Assembly (NCBI RefSeq): GCF_000006565.2
Contig: NC_031478.1
Span: 6,638,057 to 6,702,056 of the forward strand
Origin: Toxoplasma gondii ME49
Lineage: Eukaryota > Apicomplexa > Conoidasida > Eucoccidiorida > Sarcocystidae
Direction: 5' to 3'
DNA length: 64,000 nucleotides
Position 1 is the first letter of the stretch; every line of letters begins with the position of its first letter. The position numbers and the translations under genes were made by a program. Shown here piece by piece: positions 57,598-64,000 of the stretch. The notes under the pieces were generated by a model. The model saw only the letters and a program-made list of their open reading frames with translations, was not told the DNA's origin and ran no database searches.

Positions 57598-60500
57598 ACA
57601 TATGCTTGCATGCAGGTTTGTATATAGGCGTAGCGGTGCCTTCTGGTAGTCCTCAGGTTTCGTTGAAATGGAGTTTGTTTCGTTGGCTGGTTCAGTTCTC
57701 GTCGTTTTCTCTCTGTCTCTGTCGGGGCTTCAACCTCTCTGCATGCGCCCACGCCTGCACGAGAGAGCCGGAAGCGACGGTGCTTCTCTGTCTGTTTTTG
57801 AGACCCTCGCGTTGCCGCCATCATCCCTACTTTGTCTTCTCCCTTCGTCGGCGCGCGTGTCTTCAGTGCTTGGCTTGCACCTGAAAGAAGGGAAGAAAGT
57901 AAAAGGAGACTTTCTTCTCTTTCTCCCCTCAAACTCAGCAGTTGTGGTGGTTCAAAAACGCCTTCGGGAGGCCGCCGAAAAACTCCTTGCTTCTACGGAA
58001 ACTGCCGTCGGCATCGACATCGTTCGACTCTCCGACGCAGGTGCAATTTCGTTTAGGACGGAGTCTCAACAAATCACACACATACATGCATATACACAAA
58101 ACTATATACATATATATATATATATAAATGTACATGTATATCCATATACATATATATATATATATATATATATGCATGTGGTCACTTGTTTGTTTCTCAC
58201 AGATTTTTGAGGAAAGTGCGAAACTCGCCAACAGGAACAGATTTTTTCATGCAAGGAAACGCATCCACAGATAATGTATACACCCCAGTGTACTACGTAG
58301 GGGTGCATGAGAGAGATCGTGGTCCTCGGTTTTTGGCCTGAAGTCGACTGCGGGAGGAGGTCTCGGATTTTTTTCTTTTCTCGATCCGTTTTCCCTCGCC
58401 TTCCGTCCGCGGCCCTCTCGTCGCTCCCCATCTCGTCCCCGTTTCGGATCTGCGCCGTATTTCCTGCTGCTTTCTGCAGATCCTTTCCTGCCCGTCTTGC
58501 CTTCTTCGCTTGCGTCTGCATCTGCCTCGCGCCGGGTGTTTTTGACGGCTTCGCTGCTGCCGCCGCCCCTGCCGTCGGAGGCGGATGTGGAACGTTTGCA
58601 GAAAGTGGAAGAGCTGAAGGACGCCGTCTTCCCGCAGATCACCACCGTCGTGGACTGTATGTACACTCGGCGGTTCGTGAGCCACCCGAGCCACCCGGAC
58701 CTGTCTGTGTCGGCGCTCATCCCGATCGACAGAGGCTCCGCGCTGCTTCGCGCGAACGCGGCGGGCAACGTGAGGCCCGGAGCCGCTTGCTATCGTCTGC
58801 TTCCACGACATGGACAGAGCGTCTCTTGGTTGTTGAGTCCGCGCGAAGACAACGAAGAAGAAGCACCCGAGGTGCAGCTCGGCATCGGAGGAGCCGCTGC
58901 GGCGAGGGGGCACGCACAGGCCGAGGAAGCGAAGGTGACCACCGACTCGCGGCTGCCTTTGTTTCCAGTGCCGGATCTTCTTCTCCAGCCTCTTCTCCCG
59001 TCGCTGCTTCTGCTCTTCTCTCTCGGATTCTCGTCGCTGTCGTCGCTTCCTCTGCTCGCGCCGCCGCAGCCTTCCGCCGTGCGTCTCGCGATGGCGCAGC
59101 TGCGAGCTCTGCAGGCAATCACTCGAGAAGACGACAGAGAAGAAACAGAAAGGAGAAGTCAGGGAGAAGACACGGGAGATCGCTGTGGGGAAGCTGCCCG
59201 CAGTGGCGTTGACAAACGGCGGCGAAAACGAAACGGCCCAGTGCTTTGGACTCTCACGGAGCCTCTTGGAAGAATGATGGGGGAAATCACCATGAAACCG
59301 CAAATCGTTCGACTTCTCTACGTCAGCAGCCAAGAGGTACAGTCGTCGAAACGCACAGGAAAAATATTATGTTTCTTCTGTCTCGAACCGCATCCAACAT
59401 CCGTCTGTTCAGTCTCCCTCCAAATATTCAACTCGTCAGTTCTCTATCGATCGCACTATTTGTTTTTGGAAAAAACTCAAAAACAGTGCAGCAGCGTTTA
59501 GTCCCTTCCGTTGCGAAGCAGTGTCTAACCTGGAATTCGCAATTTGAGAAAAATTGTGCAAACAAATTGTTGAACATTTTTTCTTTTGCCGGATAGTGAA
59601 CTCCAACGCTTGAAACTCTCTCAACCTCTTCAGTTGAAAGGTGGTGTACAGCAATCATACATACATACACACGTACAAACATACATACATTGTATATGTA
59701 CATATGTGTATATGTATACCTGTCGAATAGGAGATGAATATGTGCCTTAGTTTGCATGCAGATGACCTTTGCGGTGGCTGGTGGTTGTTGGAAAGAGTGT
59801 GACCAGATTTCACCTCCATCTCTCTGTTGCATTGCCGGGTCGCTGGTCTGCAGACTGACTGTCGCTTCCTCGCATGCGGTGAGCATCGGTCGGCAAGTTG
59901 TGCAGGCCTTCACGCGATCCAGAGACATCCGTTCGCGCTCGTGGTGCATGCGCAGAGATCTCCCCGGTTTCGTTCCTGGATGCTTTCCAAACTCATGAGC
60001 ATTCGCTTTTTCCACCTTGTTTCTCCGTGCCGCTTCTCGTACGTTACACGCTCAGACCGCGAGCTGCTCCGTCGAGTGTCTCACCCTCGCTGCGCTGCTC
60101 TCACTCCCCTCGCCATTCCTGTCTCCTGAAGCTGTCGCCGCGCTATCTCCGGCTTCTTCGTCTCTCTCCGCCGCTTCCGCGGCACTCCGCAGAGCGAAGC
60201 AGAGGCTGCGTTTAGTGAAGCAGATTCTCGGAGTGGTGGGCGGCGATCTGTTAACTCGGTACAACGCGTTTCAGCAGTGGCAACTGCACAGAGAGAGACT
60301 CGGAAACTGGGCGAAAAACCACTGTCTAAACGAGGACGTCCTTGCCAAAGTCCCCGCCGTCGTCGCCTACCTGCGCAGGTGCATGCAGACCTTCAACCTG
60401 CCGTTGGTGAGAAACGAGCGGAACGAACGACGCAGCAACGAAACAGGCGAGGCGAAGAAACGAAACGCAAAGGAAAGGAGCAGGCAGCGAGACCAAGCAA

Positions 60501-62844
60501 GAAGGGGAAAGGCAAAAGGAGAGAGAGGACGAAGGTGCAACTCGAGGAGAAGGAGACAAAGAGAGGAAGAAGAGAATAGGAAGGCGAGAGGAAGGGAGAA
60601 AGGAAGCGGGGACGAAGGAAAGATGGCTTGTGGAAGACCACAGAAATCGGATATAGAGACAGAAAACCACAAGAAACCGAATTGCGTGAAGCCGGAGAGA
60701 GCGACAGGCGTGTGTGTTCGAGCAGAGAAGCGAGAAGGAAAAACCACAGCGCTGCCCATCTGTGTGTCTCCGTATGTTGATGCGAAGAATAGAAGACAAC
60801 TTACATGAAATTCTTCACGCGTCGTTTTCGCTATTCGTTCCTGTCCGTGCATCTTTATCTCTCTTTCCAGTCTCTTTCGTTTGAGTTCTCTGGTGCGCGA
60901 GCTATCCGTTAACATACATTTCTTTGTTTTCTTTCCTTGTGTCGTCGCATCCTCTCTCCACTGTCGGTCCCTTTCTCGACTGTCCCTTTCTCTGTGTGTC
61001 TCTCCCTTCTCTGCTCGCCTTGTCATTTCCTTTTTTTCGTCTCATTCTTCTCCTTCTTTCTCTCCGTCTCGAACTGTCTGCTTCGGTCCCCCGCTGCCTC
61101 TCCGTTTTCTCAGGTCAGCTGCGGCGGAGACGGCTTGCAGGTCCAGAAGGCGATTTGTGCCTCTTTCTTCTTGAACTGCGCCTTCCGAGAAGAAAATGGC
61201 CTCTACTCTCTCCTGACTCCCGCGAACGCTGCGTCGCATGGTCTGCTTGTTTCGAGGTGAGCATGCGAGCAAGGAGTTTGGAAAAGTCTCGTTGGCTGCA
61301 GATCGCTCCATCTTCTCTTCTCCTTTCGACCGCGCGTTGCCCCAGTTCACCTCTGTCCGGCGACGCGTACTGGCCTCTCTGCAACGAAATGGCACACTGA
61401 CGGACTCCCGTTTTATCTGAAAGCTGCTCCACGAGCTTGCGGCGACACCCAGGGGGACTGCGCGTGACCTCAGACGCATGTCGCCCTTTATTCGGTCTCT
61501 TTTCATGTGTGTACACTCTGCAGCATGGACGGCGACTTATCGGATCCACCCTCGCTCCCTCGTCTCGCTCTCCATCCTTCCTCTGTGTTGGCCAATGCCC
61601 CGCCGCCGTGGCTGGTTTTCGTTTCGGTAAGAACCTGGAAACTTGCCCACTTCACGCGGCTCTTGGCAGAGTGTTAGCGGGTCTTTCTCTTTCCTTCCTG
61701 CAGTCGGTTTTCAGGCGAAACAGCTGCGTGCAGAGATGGGCGATTCCCCACCAGTTTCGCGCAGCAGAGAACGCATGCAAGTACACTGGCGCCTGAACAG
61801 GTGGAGGGGGTCGAACCTTGACATGCGTATCTCTGCTCCCTGTGTTCTGTCCATGCGACGGACGCTCGCGTCACTTGACTCTCGGAGATAGGGGCTTCGC
61901 AGAGTGTGACAGCACTTTGGATGGATGCTTTGTTGTTTCCGCCTCCCTTTCCACGTCGTCGATGATCCCAAGAACTGGTTTCAAGACCTTCTGCGTTGGC
62001 TCTGCAGGCGCAGCGGAAGCGGGACGCAGACGGCAACGCTGTTTTTCTCATGCAAGACGTCACGGCCATTGACCCTGAGTACGTGGATGCGTCGCGGTGA
62101 ACATATCAAATTGCAGAAGCGTCTGTTTTCCTCGTGTTTGTGCGGGTGTGTCTGTTCGAGTCGGTAGACGCGTTCGTTTCCAGCGAGGATCGCGGAGTTT
62201 CGTTTCCTTCTCTCTATACATGAATGCGCGGCAATGTCTATCCTCGAGGCGAGGCTCCCAAGGACGGGCTGCTCGGTTTCGCGGTGTCTCCGAGTCTACG
62301 CATTTTGGTTTTGATCCTTGTGTCGTTTCCCAGTGGCGGTTTCTGGGGACGCGTTTGTGTCTGGGAGTGTCTTCGTGTGAGTATGCATCAGAAATTCTCG
62401 CGTTGCTTGTGCAGTTGCCGAGAGTCATCAAAGGTCCCCCATGGATTGCTGTTACATCCTCCTGCACATTCAGCAGCAAGGTCACTCTTCGCTGTGCACT
62501 TGTAGTTCTGCTGTATATATTTATACAATTTTCAATGGTAGATAGGGAACAAACTGTCTCCAGACGTTCTTAACCCAGCTCACGTATTACATCTGACGGT
62601 GAACAACTTGCGCAGTGAGAGAACGTACAGATACAGACGAGCATCCAAGGCGAACCGTGGAAGACAACTCAAGCGTTTTGCGAGCGTCGACCATCTGGAA
62701 GCGTAGCCGCTTTCGCCTCTCGGAAATCCATTCTTTTCGAGAACTGTGTTAGAGTGAGAAAGAGGTTTGCGGTTCCTGTTTTTTCTATGCAGGTGGCTGC
62801 CGGAGGTCGCGGGTCACCACTTCTGTTCTCTGAGGGAAGCCTGA
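53304..62844 (+). CDS. Degenerate DEAH-box helicase, DHX35-like (predicted pseudo-helicase)
   Basis: Exons: 53304-57141, 57867-58040, 58480-59336, 60056-60406, 61114-61256, 61524-61626, 62008-62096, 62793-62844; phases agree throughout and give 1868 residues. The order of segments follows DHX35: FPIQRLSGRFL and LPWLLLEANW around the Walker A site, GVALGAEVGLAVRF, LLLGLLKKI, VSIFYL, GDFLLFLP, ITTVVDCMYTRRF, PGAACYRLL, an HA2-like ECLTLAALLSLPSPF, and VTAIDPEY...WLPEVAGHHF at the C-terminus. The catalytic motifs are lost: motif I reads PGAAARGSR (56-64), motif II EVPH (415-418) in place of DEAH, motif III LPD (447-449), motif V TASLLP (about 1360-1365) and motif VI LLRANAAGNVRPG (1426-1438) without QRxGRxGR. 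Low-complexity insertions of about 250 and 800 residues interrupt the RecA domains. ATP hydrolysis and unwinding are therefore unlikely; a scaffold role in RNA processing is inferred. The start ATG has a good context (AAGATGG). Confidence 0.88.
54111..54213 (+). repeat. Poly-serine tract (TCT/TCC/TCG repeats) in the DHX35-like gene
   Basis: A run of about 30 Ser codons, broken by a few Pro and Leu, between the degenerate motif I and the motif Ia region. The plus strand is nearly pure pyrimidine here. Confidence 0.9.
56811..56938 (+). repeat. Second poly-serine/alanine tract in the DHX35-like gene
   Basis: TCT/TCC/TCG and GCT/GCC codons encode a Ser/Ala-rich segment shortly before the conserved VSIFYL block. 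Confidence 0.9.
57522..57603. repeat. (TA)n microsatellite in DHX35-like intron 1
   Basis: Two long TA runs with a CTACG/CTACATG interruption, inside the intron 57142-57866. Confidence 0.9.
58102..58173. repeat. (TA)n microsatellite in DHX35-like intron 2
   Basis: TA runs separated by AATGTACATG, within the intron 58041-58479. Confidence 0.9.
59650..59722. repeat. CATA/TGTA microsatellite in DHX35-like intron 3
   Basis: Imperfect ACATACAT and TATGTATA units within the intron 59337-60055. Confidence 0.8.
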
Positions 62845-63126
62845 AGCAGGGCTGGTAAAGAACGGGAGGACAAAAGGGACAGGGAAAACGCCGGATCTGG
62901 AAAAGAAGGAACAAAAGTCGAGCAAGCAACAAAGAACCTCTCCCTGTAGTTTGCGGTACTTTCGCCGCCTGTGTTTACCGCGGGGACTGGAACCGACGAT
63001 CAAGTTCTTTGCCTCGAGAGGTTTCGACATTCGTCACAGTGGAGGGCAAACGGCAAGCGCTGTGTGCGCTGGTTGACGCTGAGAAGCTTCACCGACCTCA
63101 GACACTGAGACTAGTTACAGTAGATC
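62845..63126. other. Convergent spacer between the DHX35-like gene and the AZUL-like ORF
   Basis: Short stretch that should contain the 3' UTR of the DHX35-like gene and possibly the end of the minus-strand transcript. No further feature is recognised. Confidence 0.5.
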
Positions 63127-63600
63127 TCATTGTTTTCTGGAAATGGAAGTCAGCCGAAAGTCGCGGCAAACGCCGCAACGCTGAAACTTTCCACGCAGGG
63201 CTGGTGCGGTACGGAAAAAACGGATACACGTAGCCAGCCGGTTCTTGAAAGCGCGTTGCACGAGAGGAAGACTCGCAACAGCGAACGCCATGTGACGTGA
63301 ACGTTCGAGTTCCGCTGTATATTTCTGCGCAAGCTCAATCGGCAGAGAGGGGAAAAGCATGTCTTCAGACGTTCTCCACCCAGGCAGAAACTGAGTAGTT
63401 TTACTGGCGCCGCGCGTGTATTTCGATTTTGCCCGAGCGGCTTCTTTCACATGCTCAGATCCGCAGCAGAAGTTATCACACCGAGGCAACTTGCAACCGC
63501 CTGCCGCGAAAAGCTGCAGACGTCGCCGGTATTCGTCAACAAACTTTGGAAGAACCGCGAAATTAGGCACACAGGTACACACCTGGGACGGAATTAACAT
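63127..63600 (-). CDS. AZUL-like zinc-binding ORF, probably an exon of a larger minus-strand gene
   Basis: 157 codons from an ATG at 63600 to TGA. Residues 21-46 contain DEYRRRLQLFAAGGC followed by C36-x4-C41-x4-C46, matching the first three zinc ligands and the preceding helix of the AZUL domain known from the N-terminus of UBE3A. The fourth Cys, normally about 28 residues later, is not found at that spacing; a later RCGVC (near residue 140) or a further exon could supply it. The ATG sits just before GTCCCAG|GTG, a plausible acceptor at 63583, so the exon may start there and belong to a gene entering from the right edge. A possible internal donor (GCCA|GTAAAA) lies near 63401. No HECT domain is present, and the region to the left is occupied by the convergent DHX35-like gene. 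Confidence 0.4.
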   Translation of the reverse strand: MLIPSQVCTCVPNFAVLPKFVDEYRRRLQLFAAGGCKLPRCDNFCCGSEHVKEAARAKSKYTRGASKTTQFLPGWRTSEDMLFPSLPIELAQKYTAELERSRHMAFAVASLPLVQRAFKNRLATCIRFFRTAPALRGKFQRCGVCRDFRLTSISRKQ

Positions 63601-63838
63601 GACAAGTAAAGGGCCATCACTCTGGCGCCTGATTCCCTTCGTCTTCCCCTCACACGCATCTTATCGGTTACTCGTAGACTGGAGACAGCGTTTCATGCCC
63701 CGAGGAATGCAGATGGAATCAGAGTTGTCGTAAGAGGTCCAGTGAGCTGGTGGTGTACAGCAACCGCGTTCAATTCTACATTTACTTCGCTCCCATGGAC
63801 TGTAGTACGTTGAAAGTGAAACGTATTTAGTGCCAAGC

Positions 63839-64000
63839 TTAAACGTAACGCCACTTGATCTCCCGCGTTTCCCATGAAGGCTGAATAACCGTTTTCACTT
63901 GCAGATCAGCTAGTTTTCCCCGCACAAACGTCGTGCAACCCTGTGTGGGCCTCCCATGGATCTCGAAGGCGTTTCCGAGGAACTTGCGTGGAGTCTTCAG
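63839..64000 (-). CDS. Possible exon of a minus-strand gene entering from the right edge
   Basis: The minus frame is open from the window end for 53 codons to TAA at 63841-63839. It encodes LKTPRKFLGNAFEIHGRPTQ and more, with third positions mostly G or C in its first half. A potential donor CTGCAA|GTGAAA at about 63896 would be phase 0 and would join the acceptor at 63583 of the AZUL-like exon in frame. The plus strand has a rival reading: a strong acceptor TTTTCACTTGCAG at 63905, followed by an open frame to the window end. The strand is therefore uncertain and no family was recognised. Confidence 0.3.
   Translation of the reverse strand: MKTPRKFLGNAFEIHGRPTQGCTTFVRGKLADLQVKTVIQPSWETREIKWRYV

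Noticed and set aside
59756..59878. Possible extra exon MTFAVAGGCWKEC... in the DHX35-like gene, with phase-0 borders
   Set aside because: Joining 59336 directly to 60056 gives LLYVSSQETASCSVECLTLAALLSLPSPF, which matches the DEAH HA2 order better. The candidate exon adds unrelated sequence.

Overview
The window looks like nuclear DNA of a coccidian apicomplexan, most probably Toxoplasma gondii or a close relative such as Hammondia or Neospora. The reasons are intron-rich genes with GT..AG introns of roughly 100-900 nt, some very long GC-rich exons, long low-complexity insertions (Ser, Ala, Gly, Glu, Arg) inside conserved domains, many (TA)n tracts confined to introns and spacers, and frequent TGCATGC words. 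I see no bacterial-type operons, no RNA genes, no CRISPR array and no intact mobile element. The species call is an inference from style and not from a database match.

Layout from left to right. (1) 66-8351, plus strand: MCM2, the replicative helicase subunit; 14 exons are visible and the 5' end lies outside the window. (2) 8352-12012: convergent spacer without a supportable gene. (3) 15650-12013, minus strand: a two-exon, 1109-residue protein of unknown function, rich in charged low-complexity sequence. (4) 15651-22883: long spacer with one weak orphan ORF. (5) 34256-22884, minus strand: a 3427-residue protein in five... more exactly four coding exons plus one terminal exon counted among them (34256-34187, 33819-31545, 31151-23369, 23039-22884), with a non-canonical poly(A) polymerase-type nucleotidyltransferase core near its N-terminus and a huge disordered tail. 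(6) 34257-40203: spacer holding the promoters of the two divergent genes on either side. (7) 40204 to about 45381, plus strand: a PrsW-family intramembrane protease with all four catalytic-type motifs. (8) 51807-46060, minus strand: a ten-exon gene, probably for a mitochondrial protein. (9) 51808-53303: short divergent promoter region with a composite TGCATGC/TGAGACG site. (10) 53304-62844, plus strand: an 1868-residue DEAH-box (DHX35-like) helicase relative in which the ATPase and helicase motifs are all degenerate. (11) 63600-63127 and 64000-63839, minus strand: an AZUL-like cysteine motif and a probable further exon of a gene entering from the right.

The strongest unusual element is the DHX35-like protein. 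Its RecA-like scaffold, winged-helix/HA2 and C-terminal segments line up with DHX35, yet motif I, motif II (DEAH reads EVPH), motif III, motif V and motif VI are all lost, which suggests a pseudo-helicase kept for a structural role. The PrsW protease and the very long nucleotidyltransferase are the next most interesting. The genes do not form a functional cluster; neighbours look like independent housekeeping or lineage-specific genes.

Gene models were built by hand from reading-frame continuity, splice-site consensus and phase agreement. All exon joins listed keep frame except one (exon 3 to exon 4 of the 51807-46060 gene), which is off by one nucleotide and is flagged.
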